The notes under the pieces: generated by a model
Seen by the model: only the letters and a program-made list of their open reading frames with translations
Database searches by the model: none
Told to the model about the DNA's origin: nothing
Translations under genes and position numbers: made by a program
Part shown: positions 8,900-16,225 of the stretch, one piece after another
Layout of the letters: every line of letters begins with the position of its first letter
Position numbering within the stretch: the stretch's first letter is position 1
Origin: Clostridia bacterium
Lineage (GTDB): Bacteria; Bacillota; Clostridia; Oscillospirales; CAG-272
Reading direction: 5' to 3'
Assembly (NCBI GenBank): GCA_017942005.1
Contig: JAGAVJ010000011.1
Coordinates: forward strand, 1-57,308
DNA: 57,308 bases

Positions 8900-8988
8900 A
8901 GTCTGAAAAATAAATTTTTCAGACTGTGTTTTGTGACTTCGTCACAACTCCACAATGAAAGGAGATAACTTTCACTTTCGTGAAAGTT
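8900..8988 (+). promoter_or_regulatory. structured leader with hairpin between SD and start codon (copy 2)
   Basis: H1: AGTCTGAAAAA 8900-8910 with TTTTTCAGACT 8915-8925 (11 perfect pairs). H2: TTGTGAC 8931-8937 with GTCACAA 8941-8947. The conserved ACAACTCCAC follows, then SD AAAGGAG 8958-8964. H3: AACTTTCAC 8967-8975 with GTGAAAGTT 8980-8988. Directly after it comes ATGGTCATAATC and then the ATG at 9001. CTCC at 8949-8952 could alternatively pair with the GGAG of the SD and mask it. Confidence 0.8.
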
Positions 8989-9000
8989 ATGGTCATAATC

Positions 9001-10830
9001 ATGAATGTATCATTTCCATATTTTAAAATAAAAGATTGCTTTGCTCCGACCGACGCAGTCCCGTGCTTTACGGGAGAACTGGATCAAAAGCTTCGTATGG
9101 TATCAGATGGATTGTTTAAAAAAATCGACTTTTCCAAAACAGTAGATATGTTCCGCTGTACGTTGGATTTGTTTGCAGCAGGTGAATTCTGGGGAAAGCT
9201 GATGCGCGCTGCGTGCATTTTTTATGAATGTACAGGTGACGATGCATTGAAAGCCGTTATCACCGCTTCGATGGAAGATATGCTTTCTGTACAGAAACCG
9301 GACGGGGAAATCAGCTGTACGCCGCGCACGGCACAGCCAAACGGAACACACGGTTCTGACATGTGGGAACGAAAATACGTGCTGCTTGGTATGCATGCAT
9401 ATTACCGTGTATTTGGCGATGAACGTGTGTTGAATGCCATGTGCCGATTGGCAGATTATACCTGCAATCAGGTGGGCGCAAAATCGGAAGGAAAGACTCC
9501 GATTACAGAAACCGGATGGGCGTTTTGCGGAATTGAATCTTCCTCTATTTTGGAACCCATGATCAAACTGTACGGAATCACCGGCAGAGAACCGTATTTG
9601 AAGCTCGCGCAGCATATTGTAGAGGAAACCGGTGCATGCAAACGGGAAAACATATTTGAAGCAATCGAAAATGGTAAAATGCCGTATCTCATCGGCAGCA
9701 ACGGAAATCCTACAGAGAGCATTGCAAAAGCGTATGAGATGATGAGCTGCTTTGAGGGGCTGTGTGATTATTACCGGGTGACCGGGGAGGAACGTTGGAA
9801 GAATATCGCACTGACCTTCTTTGATCGGTTGCTCGATGAGGAAATTACACTGCTGGGTTCCGGCGGTGCAGACCAGCCGTACAATCTCGGTCCGGGAACC
9901 GGGGAGCAGTGGAACCGTACAAAATTTGAACAGACCAATCCCAATATTACATTGGCACAGGAAACCTGTGTGACAATCACGTGGATGAAGCTTTGCTTAC
10001 AGATCCTGCGACTGACAGGAGACCGTCGGTGTGCTGACGAAATAGAGCGTTCGTATCAGAACGCATTGCTTGGCGCTCTGCGTCCCGATGGCGCGTTTTT
10101 TGATTATTTCCCCAAGTTCGACGGAACAAGAGGGGGACATGTCAACTTCACATACACCATTGGCGATATGCCGCTTTCCTGCTGTACCGCAAACGGTCCA
10201 GCGGGGATGGCAGTCCTGCGTGATGCCGCAGTGATGGATACTGCCAACGGCGCGGCGCTGTTATTGTATCTCCCCGGTGACTATAAAACAGCGCATATGG
10301 AACTTCGTTGTCAGGTACTGCCGGAAATAATGGCAGAAAAACGTGTACAATATACGATTCTGAAAACAGACATGGAAAATGCGCAGACCTTGCAGATTCG
10401 CATTCCCGCATGGGCATCCAACTGCCGCATAGAAGCCAATTTCCAGGCAGAGGAAATGACGCGGGAAAACGGGTATCTTTTGATTCGCCGTGTATGGAAG
10501 ACGGATGATACGTTTACCGTATACTTTATGCGGGAATTGCGTGTGGTGAAAGCGCCGCATGGTTCCAACCGTGCAGGTGACAACTTCTTTGCCCTGACCT
10601 TTGGCGCAGACGTCATGGCAAGAGATTTTCGTTTTGATCAAAACTATGATAAGCCGCTTACGCTGCCAACGTCGGAAACGCTTTCTGTACAGATGATCAC
10701 GCTTCCGGATGTGAATACCGCGCTGATAACAGAAATCGGCGGGCAGCGCGTAACACTGGTCAATTATGCGTCTGCCGGTGCAACGTGGGATGATGTATCT
10801 GCATACCGTTCCTGGTTTATGATTCTGTAA
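9001..10830 (+). CDS. GH127 family beta-L-arabinofuranosidase
   Basis: 609 aa from the ATG at 9001; an in-frame ATG at 8989 would add MVII. The choice of the second ATG follows comparison with other leader copies that keep only that one. GH127 enzymes use a zinc-held cysteine nucleophile. The expected residues are present: ETC at residues 321-323 (zinc-binding Glu and Cys) and the paired cysteines in LSCCTANG at 394-395. The (alpha/alpha)6-barrel signatures AGEFWGKLMRA, QKPDGEIS, AYEMMSCFEGLCDYYRVTG and FFDYFP are also visible. There is no signal peptide, so it acts in the cytoplasm on imported arabino-oligosaccharides or related glycosides. The neighbouring AraC gene and the binding protein at 11033 suggest one uptake-and-degradation unit (inference). 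A paralogue lies at 27789. Confidence 0.88.
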   Translation: MNVSFPYFKIKDCFAPTDAVPCFTGELDQKLRMVSDGLFKKIDFSKTVDMFRCTLDLFAAGEFWGKLMRAACIFYECTGDDALKAVITASMEDMLSVQKPDGEISCTPRTAQPNGTHGSDMWERKYVLLGMHAYYRVFGDERVLNAMCRLADYTCNQVGAKSEGKTPITETGWAFCGIESSSILEPMIKLYGITGREPYLKLAQHIVEETGACKRENIFEAIENGKMPYLIGSNGNPTESIAKAYEMMSCFEGLCDYYRVTGEERWKNIALTFFDRLLDEEITLLGSGGADQPYNLGPGTGEQWNRTKFEQTNPNITLAQETCVTITWMKLCLQILRLTGDRRCADEIERSYQNALLGALRPDGAFFDYFPKFDGTRGGHVNFTYTIGDMPLSCCTANGPAGMAVLRDAAVMDTANGAALLLYLPGDYKTAHMELRCQVLPEIMAEKRVQYTILKTDMENAQTLQIRIPAWASNCRIEANFQAEEMTRENGYLLIRRVWKTDDTFTVYFMRELRVVKAPHGSNRAGDNFFALTFGADVMARDFRFDQNYDKPLTLPTSETLSVQMITLPDVNTALITEIGGQRVTLVNYASAGATWDDVSAYRSWFMIL

Positions 10831-10926
10831 TAAAAAACAAAGATTTAAACGAAACAAAATTTTTTATATAAATATGGTATCTATTGCGAATCAATCATAA
10901 ATCTTAAAAAAGTTGGGAGTAAACCA

Positions 10927-11019
10927 GGTTTTGAGGCTTTCCATGGCACCGCCACTGACTTTGCTTTGCAAAACCAGCTACAGTTCCCACAGAAAGGAAG
11001 CTTTTGCTGACGCAAAAGC
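10927..11019 (+). promoter_or_regulatory. structured leader with hairpin between SD and start codon (copy 3)
   Basis: An outer pairing GGTTTTG (10927-10933) with CAAAACC (10969-10975) stands in the H2 position, followed by a CAGTTCCCACAG stretch. SD AAAGGA is at 10993-10998. H3: GCTTTTGC (11000-11007) with GCAAAAGC (11012-11019). GATGGTCATACCT then leads to the ATG at 11033. The AAAGGA-to-ATG gap is 34 nt, or 14 nt without the hairpin. Confidence 0.75.
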
Positions 11020-11032
11020 GATGGTCATACCT

Positions 11033-12505
11033 ATGAAACATTTTTCTTTGATTCTTGCAGCCCTGCTGATTGGGGCGGCAGCAGTTTCCTGCGGCGACAG
11101 TTCTGCAAAAACAGACCAAAAAGACACCGCGGTAAATACAGGTGATACCAATGCGGCGGACACTGCCGCGGAGGAAGAAAATTTTGATCCGTTTGCCGGA
11201 TTGCCGGATAAGGATTATGGCGGATACGATTTCCGTATGCTGATTCGTCCATATGACCGCTGGATTAAAGATATGTATGTAGAAGAAGCCACCGGCGATG
11301 CAGTTGACGACGCGGTGTTTGAACGGAATTCCATGGTGTCCGAAAAGTATAATGTGGTGTTTTCTTGTCAGCAATCATCAGATATGAATTATGAAATGGA
11401 CGCCGTTAAGTCCATTTTAGCAAATGAAGATGCTTACGACTTGATTATCCCACATGCGCGTGCGGGGATTGCATATGCAAACCAAAAGCTGTTGTTGGAC
11501 TGGAAGACAGAGCTTCCGTATGTTAATCTGAAAAATGAGTGGTGGGATCAGGATGCACAGAAAAGCTTATCAATTAATGATAAGCTGTATGTTATGACCG
11601 GCGATATCAGCCATTGTTCTATGGGCGCAGCAAATTTGATGCTGTTTAATAAGAAACTGTTTGAATCGCTCGATATGGAATATCCCTATCAGCTTGTCAA
11701 GGACGGTAAGTGGACATATGATGTATGGGCGGCTATGGTCAAGGATGCTGCTGCGGACCTTGACGGTAACGGCGTCATGGAAAAGGATCATGACCGGTAC
11801 GGTTATGTCACACAAAGATGGATTGGACCGGTACAGGCGTTTGCAACGAGCGGTCTGCGTGTATTGCAGAAAGACAAAGACGATATTCCCTATATCTCAT
11901 TTATGTCTGATAAGACGCAGGATGTGTTTACATGGTATTTTGATATCATTGATTCCGATTATGCCTTTTTGGATACCGGAGACCTCTCTTATACCGGCGA
12001 TTTTATTACGATATTCAATGAAGGAAGATCACTCTTTGCAGATATGAATATGTATAATGTCTTTGATCTGCGTTCCATGGATGCCGATTTCGGTATTGTC
12101 CCGTGGCCAAAATATGATGAAAGCTCTGAATATTGTACCAATGTTGACGCTGGTACAAATATATGTATTGTTCCGATGACGGCGTCCGACCCGGAACGTA
12201 CCTCAATTATTCTGGAATCGCTTTGTGCCATTGGTTCAAAGAAGGTCATTCCCGCATACTTTGATGTTGCATTGCAGACGAAGGTGTCCCGCGACAACGA
12301 TTCTGCAGAGATGCTGAATATTATTAAAGCGGCGCGTATTTATGATCTTGGTTATTATAATAAGGATGCAAGCGGTGAATTGGGTGATGAATTTACAAGT
12401 TTTGTAGGCAACAAAGATAGGAATCTTGCATCGTTCTATGAAAAGAGAGTTAAAAATGCTCAAAAATCACTTGATAAAGTTTTAAAGGCATATCTCGAAG
12501 ATTAA
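11033..12505 (+). CDS. sugar-binding lipoprotein of an ABC importer (extracellular solute-binding family 1-like)
   Basis: 490 aa from the ATG at 11033. The product begins with a textbook lipoprotein signal (MKHFSLILAALLIGAAAVSC; the lipobox AVSC ends at residue 20), which supports this start over the ATG 12 bases upstream. A low-complexity linker rich in D, T and A follows, then a solute-binding fold with LMLFNKKLFESLDMEYP and FNEGRSLFADMNMYNVF, typical of large carbohydrate-binding lipoproteins of Clostridia. It would capture an oligosaccharide outside the membrane. No permease or ATPase gene is adjacent, so it must share a transporter encoded elsewhere or be an orphan sensor. Confidence 0.82.
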   Translation: MKHFSLILAALLIGAAAVSCGDSSAKTDQKDTAVNTGDTNAADTAAEEENFDPFAGLPDKDYGGYDFRMLIRPYDRWIKDMYVEEATGDAVDDAVFERNSMVSEKYNVVFSCQQSSDMNYEMDAVKSILANEDAYDLIIPHARAGIAYANQKLLLDWKTELPYVNLKNEWWDQDAQKSLSINDKLYVMTGDISHCSMGAANLMLFNKKLFESLDMEYPYQLVKDGKWTYDVWAAMVKDAAADLDGNGVMEKDHDRYGYVTQRWIGPVQAFATSGLRVLQKDKDDIPYISFMSDKTQDVFTWYFDIIDSDYAFLDTGDLSYTGDFITIFNEGRSLFADMNMYNVFDLRSMDADFGIVPWPKYDESSEYCTNVDAGTNICIVPMTASDPERTSIILESLCAIGSKKVIPAYFDVALQTKVSRDNDSAEMLNIIKAARIYDLGYYNKDASGELGDEFTSFVGNKDRNLASFYEKRVKNAQKSLDKVLKAYLED

Positions 12506-12526
12506 TTTCATTAGAATGATGATCAA

Positions 12527-12563
12527 CCCTCCGATATCGTGGATGTTTCCACGATTCGGGGGG
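12527..12563 (+). terminator. hairpin terminator after the binding-protein gene
   Basis: CCCTCCGATATCGTGG (12527-12542) pairs with CCACGATTCGGGGGG (12549-12563), followed by AATTTTAT. Stable stem, modest T run. Confidence 0.65.
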
Positions 12564-12656
12564 AATTTTATGTTATAAGGAAATTACAATTCCGCATTCG
12601 CTGAATGCAGAAAAGTTATGTATAAAATTATGAAGAAAAATTAAAGAATCTGCCTA

Positions 12657-12974
12657 TTGGAACTTCATAATTTTTATGGTATAATATACACAGAAAGCAT
12701 GATTGCATCATGCTTTCGCGGCAAAGCTTGCCGCGTTGTGCTGCCGCACAGCTGTGTGATTGACGGCTTCGCAAAAATGTCCTTGCAAGCAAACATTTTT
12801 GCTTCATGGTATAATATACACAGAAAGCATGATTGCATCATGCTTTCGCGGCAAAGCTTGCCGCGTTGTGCTATCGCACAGCTGTGTGATTGACGGCTAA
12901 AAGCTGATACTGCCGTATCAGACGCGGCGCCGCCGCTCACAAAATGCTTTCGCATTTTGCTTTTATGGTATAAT
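12657..12974 (+). promoter_or_regulatory. tandem promoter/hairpin array before the two-component system
   Basis: Three copies of ATGGTATAAT place -10 boxes at 12680-12685, 12810-12815 and 12969-12974, each with an extended TGG. The first has a -35 TTGGAA at 12657-12662 with 17-bp spacing. The first two lie in a direct repeat (12676-12768 and 12806-12898, about 93 bp, two mismatches near the end). Each repeat is full of hairpins: AAAGCATGAT/ATCATGCTTT, CGCGGCAA/TTGCCGCG and GTGC/GCAC. Two more hairpins (AAAATGT/ACATTTT-type and GCAAAAT/ATTTTGC-type) sit between them and the gene. Confidence 0.65.
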
Positions 12975-13014
12975 ATTAACACAAACAAAAAACAGACAAA
13001 AGGAATTTCACATC

Positions 13015-13749
13015 ATGACAAACGAAAAGCAGCGTATTTTAATTTGCGACGATGTGGCTGATATTGTGTCCGCCGTTTCGATTTATTTAAAATCGGAAGG
13101 ATACGAAGTATGCACTGCTTCCAACGGCAGAGAAGCTTTGGACATCATCAAACGGGAACCGCTGTCCCTTGTGATTTTGGATATTATGATGCCGGAAATG
13201 GATGGAATTACAGCACTGAATTGCCTGCGCAGCTGGGATCGTGCGGAAAGCAGCCTTCCTGTCATTTTACTGACGGCAAAAGGAGAAGATGCGGATAAGG
13301 TGCTTGGTTTGAATCTTGGCGCAGATGACTATGTCGCAAAACCGTTTCATCCGGCAGAGCTGGTTGCCAGAGTCAAATCACAGCTGCGCAGATACTTATA
13401 TCTCGGAAGCAAGGTGGCAAGACCGGAAATTTTGCGCTGCGGTGGTTTGGAACTGGATCCGGACAGTCGGCTTGTGACGGTCGACGGTGAGCCAATCAGT
13501 GTAACACCGACGGAATATGCCATTTTAAAGCTTTTAATGTCAGAACCCAATACGGTGTATTCTACCAAAGAAATTTATAACCGTGCGCTGCGGAATGGCG
13601 GGAGCAATGCAGAGACGTTTGGTGCGGAAAATAATGTTGCAGTACACATTCATCACCTGCGGGAAAAGATTGAAATTGATCCTACCAATCCTCGCTATTT
13701 AAAGGTGGTATGGGGACGCGGCTATAAAATTGAACGGATCAATCCATAA
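13015..13749 (+). CDS. OmpR-family response regulator
   Basis: 244 aa with SD AAAGGA ahead. Residues 1-~122 are a receiver domain: acidic pair D12-D13, phosphoacceptor D56 in VILDIMMPEMDG, and the conserved lysine in YVAKPFHP. Residues ~140-243 are a winged-helix DNA-binding domain ending RYLKVVWGRGYKIERI. It lies 23 bp before the histidine kinase and is surely its partner. The repeated promoters upstream suggest strong or multi-input control of the pair. Confidence 0.95.
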   Translation: MTNEKQRILICDDVADIVSAVSIYLKSEGYEVCTASNGREALDIIKREPLSLVILDIMMPEMDGITALNCLRSWDRAESSLPVILLTAKGEDADKVLGLNLGADDYVAKPFHPAELVARVKSQLRRYLYLGSKVARPEILRCGGLELDPDSRLVTVDGEPISVTPTEYAILKLLMSEPNTVYSTKEIYNRALRNGGSNAETFGAENNVAVHIHHLREKIEIDPTNPRYLKVVWGRGYKIERINP

Positions 13750-13772
13750 ATAGAAATGAGGAGCTAAAACAA

Positions 13773-15962
13773 ATGAAACCGAATTATTTTTTTCATCCGC
13801 TTGTGAAAGGATTGTGCCTGATTTTGTGCCTGATTTCTATCATGGGTGTTGCCTTTTGCGGATTGCGCCTGATGTTTGTGATTGAAAACGGTGCGACAGA
13901 GCAGTCGCCGAAGTTTGAGCTTTATGAATATCAAACGAGGAATATTGATGGATTATATTGGCCATCCGGCGCATGGGACCGCACGTTTTATACGCATGAT
14001 CAAATCGAAGCGAACGCTGACATCAGCGACGGATACTATTGGGCAGATGATATGTTTTTTATGATGCAGGAGTTAATTGGAACAGAAGACTTTTCCAATC
14101 TCATCGAAGCATATCAGAAAAAGGAAATCAATCCGATGTATTTAAAGACAGAAGCTGTCGATACGGAGACGATTTTATATCCGACGTTCGCTGAAGACTA
14201 TTTGATTAACACGGTACGCAGTTTTACGGAGGGAGGCGGCAATTTTCGATTTCGCTGCAGCATATATGAAACGCCGAATGAAGAAGGAACGGAAAAATCT
14301 CCCTGGGTTTTCTGTTCCAATGTTAAAAGCGGGGAAACCTTCCGTGATTCTGTCATTGCAGACACCGCCGGAGTCCGATTTGCAAAACTCGGAGAAACAG
14401 GACTATACATTCGCTGTGAATATGGACTCGCCAAAAACCTCACACCCGGCGATGCCTACGACGCCTACTACACGCAGTGGAGCCGTGACTGTGCAGCATG
14501 GGAAAAGTGGATCATGGCGACAGCAGCGTTTGCCGTGGCAGCGATTATCCTGTTGGTTCTTGTCCTTTGTCAAACGGGCGTTCAGTACAGAACCCCCGGA
14601 GTCGTAAGACTTTCCAAATTAGATCGGCTTCCGCTCGGGATTGTTATGGGTATCAAAATTGGTATCGGCGGCTTGATCACTGCTTGTATGCTTGCTTTAT
14701 TGGAACTTTTGACGAATCAATTTTCCTTACTGTTATATTTATTCCAGTACCAAATCGGCAGACCGAATATTCAAATCATTATGCTGCTGATTATTTTATG
14801 CTGGTTATTGATTGGTTACCTCATTCTCTCCGCATTGCGCGGATTTGTGCGCCGTGTGCGCGGCGGCTATTGGTGGCATCATACAGTTACATGGATCGTC
14901 CTGCGGTTTTTATTCCGTATCATGTGCCATATTGTCAGAGGCATCAAAACATTGCTCCAACATATGTCGATTCTTTGGCGCTGGTTGGTGATCTGTGCGA
15001 TTTTTGGCTTCTGGACGTTAATCGTGATGGCATCATGGGATGGTGGTCTTATTTTCTTCTGGGTGTTAACCGCTTTGGTGCTTGGCATTGCAGGTGCGTT
15101 TTGGCTGGTTCAACTGGATCGCATCAAGGAAGGTGCGGAAAAATTGGCAAAAGGCGAGGTGACCTATCAAATTGATACACTGAAAATGATCGGAACACCG
15201 CGAGCGCTTGCCAACCACCTTAACCGCATCGGTAATGCAACGCAAATTGCGGTTGAAGAACGCATGAAAAGTGAGCGGTTCCGCTCGGAACTGATTACCA
15301 ATGTTTCGCACGATTTAAAGACTCCGCTGACTTCCATCATCAATTATGCAGATTTAATGTCAAAGGAAACGTGTGAGAATCCAACCATGCGGCAGTATAT
15401 CGAGGTATTGTGCCGACAATCAAACCGCTTAAAAAAGCTGACAGATGATCTTTTAGAAGCTTCCAAGGCATCGTCCGGCGCCGTATCGGTAACACTTGCT
15501 CCCACAGACGCCGCAGAACTTCTGACGCAGGCTGTCGGTGAATATGAGGAGCGGTTTCAGAAGTGCGATTTATACCCCGTTGTGGAAATCAAAAAACAGC
15601 CGCTGACCATTTCCGCAGACGGCAGACACCTGTGGCGTGTATTTGATAATCTGCTTTCCAATATCTGCAAGTATTCCATGAAAGGAACGCGTGTCTATCT
15701 GACAGCACAAAGCGGAAACGGAGAGGTTATCCTGACATTCCGGAATATTTCTGCCAATCCCATTCATATCTCTGCGGATGAACTGACAGAGCGGTTTGTA
15801 CGCGGCGATGCTTCCCGGCATACGGAAGGCAGTGGTTTGGGACTTGCCATCGCAGACAGTCTGACAGCCTTGCAGGGCGGGACGCTGGAATTGACGGTGG
15901 ATGGTGATCTTTTTAAGGCAATTCTGCGATTCAAGGAAATACAAACAATAGAATCTATGTAA
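13773..15962 (+). CDS. membrane sensor histidine kinase
   Basis: 729 aa. TM1 is at ~10-37. A long extracytoplasmic domain (~38-245) follows, then several spans: one at ~250-270, two or three in ~290-350, and a pair at ~400-445. A HAMP-like linker follows (LDRIKEGAEKLAKGEVTYQID). The HisKA box ITNVSHDLKTPLTS carries the phosphorylated His513. The ATPase domain shows the N box FDNLLSNICKYS and the G2 box GSGLGLAIADSL. The multi-span central region is more elaborate than in simple two-TM kinases, resembling kinases of cell-envelope stress systems (inference). The signal is unknown; it phosphorylates the adjacent regulator. Confidence 0.93.
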   Translation: MKPNYFFHPLVKGLCLILCLISIMGVAFCGLRLMFVIENGATEQSPKFELYEYQTRNIDGLYWPSGAWDRTFYTHDQIEANADISDGYYWADDMFFMMQELIGTEDFSNLIEAYQKKEINPMYLKTEAVDTETILYPTFAEDYLINTVRSFTEGGGNFRFRCSIYETPNEEGTEKSPWVFCSNVKSGETFRDSVIADTAGVRFAKLGETGLYIRCEYGLAKNLTPGDAYDAYYTQWSRDCAAWEKWIMATAAFAVAAIILLVLVLCQTGVQYRTPGVVRLSKLDRLPLGIVMGIKIGIGGLITACMLALLELLTNQFSLLLYLFQYQIGRPNIQIIMLLIILCWLLIGYLILSALRGFVRRVRGGYWWHHTVTWIVLRFLFRIMCHIVRGIKTLLQHMSILWRWLVICAIFGFWTLIVMASWDGGLIFFWVLTALVLGIAGAFWLVQLDRIKEGAEKLAKGEVTYQIDTLKMIGTPRALANHLNRIGNATQIAVEERMKSERFRSELITNVSHDLKTPLTSIINYADLMSKETCENPTMRQYIEVLCRQSNRLKKLTDDLLEASKASSGAVSVTLAPTDAAELLTQAVGEYEERFQKCDLYPVVEIKKQPLTISADGRHLWRVFDNLLSNICKYSMKGTRVYLTAQSGNGEVILTFRNISANPIHISADELTERFVRGDASRHTEGSGLGLAIADSLTALQGGTLELTVDGDLFKAILRFKEIQTIESM

Positions 15963-16004
15963 AAGATGGGCTGGTGCATATCAAAATGCGTCAGCCCATC
16001 TTTT
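15961..16004 (+). terminator. terminator after the two-component system
   Basis: AAAAGATGGGCTG (15961-15973) pairs with CAGCCCATCTTTT (15992-16004). Its 5' A run overlaps the kinase stop codon. Confidence 0.8.
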
Positions 16005-16011
16005 AACATAA

Positions 16012-16080
16012 TGTGAGTTCGATGAGGAGATGCTTTTTGAAAAAAGCACCTCCTCAAACTCCACCGCAAAAACTTTTAGC
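16012..16080 (+). repeat. dispersed hairpin repeat, copy 1 (truncated)
   Basis: GTGAGTTCGATGA is followed by the hairpin GAGGAGATGCTTTTT/AAAAAGCACCTCCTC (16024-16055, one mismatch) and CAAACTCCACCGCAAAAAC. The 54-bp core matches, in reverse orientation, the element at 29855-29937. Between this copy and the next terminator, a GTTGCATGTTAATGCGACAGCC stretch near 16102 resembles the hairpins around 48760. Confidence 0.65.
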
Positions 16081-16159
16081 GGAAAATATCATGCAAAGGG
16101 GTTGTTGCATGTTAATGCGACAGCCCATTACTCAGTTTAAAGTTTTTTGAAAGGGGTTT

Positions 16160-16191
16160 GGGGAAAACTTTTTTACAAAAAAGTTTTCCCC
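16160..16191 (-). terminator. terminator of the hydrogenase operon
   Basis: A perfect 15-bp inverted repeat, GGGGAAAACTTTTTT (16160-16174) with AAAAAAGTTTTCCCC (16177-16191), lies 34 bases past the minus-strand operon end. The stem is AT-rich at its tip and there is no long T tail, so the terminator role is probable, not certain. Confidence 0.6.
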
Positions 16192-16225
16192 AAGAAATTC
16201 ATCGAATTTACATGAATATATAAAA

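Noticed and set aside
8989..8997. ATGGTCATA resembles the reverse complement of common lacZ/M13 vector sequence (TATGACCAT).
   Set aside because: Only 9-10 bases match, the flanks are different at each copy, and the motif sits at the same place in several gene leaders; it is not vector contamination.
12676..12898. Direct repeats considered as a CRISPR array.
   Set aside because: Only two units of 93 bp with a 37-bp gap; the units contain promoters and hairpins, and no cas genes are near.
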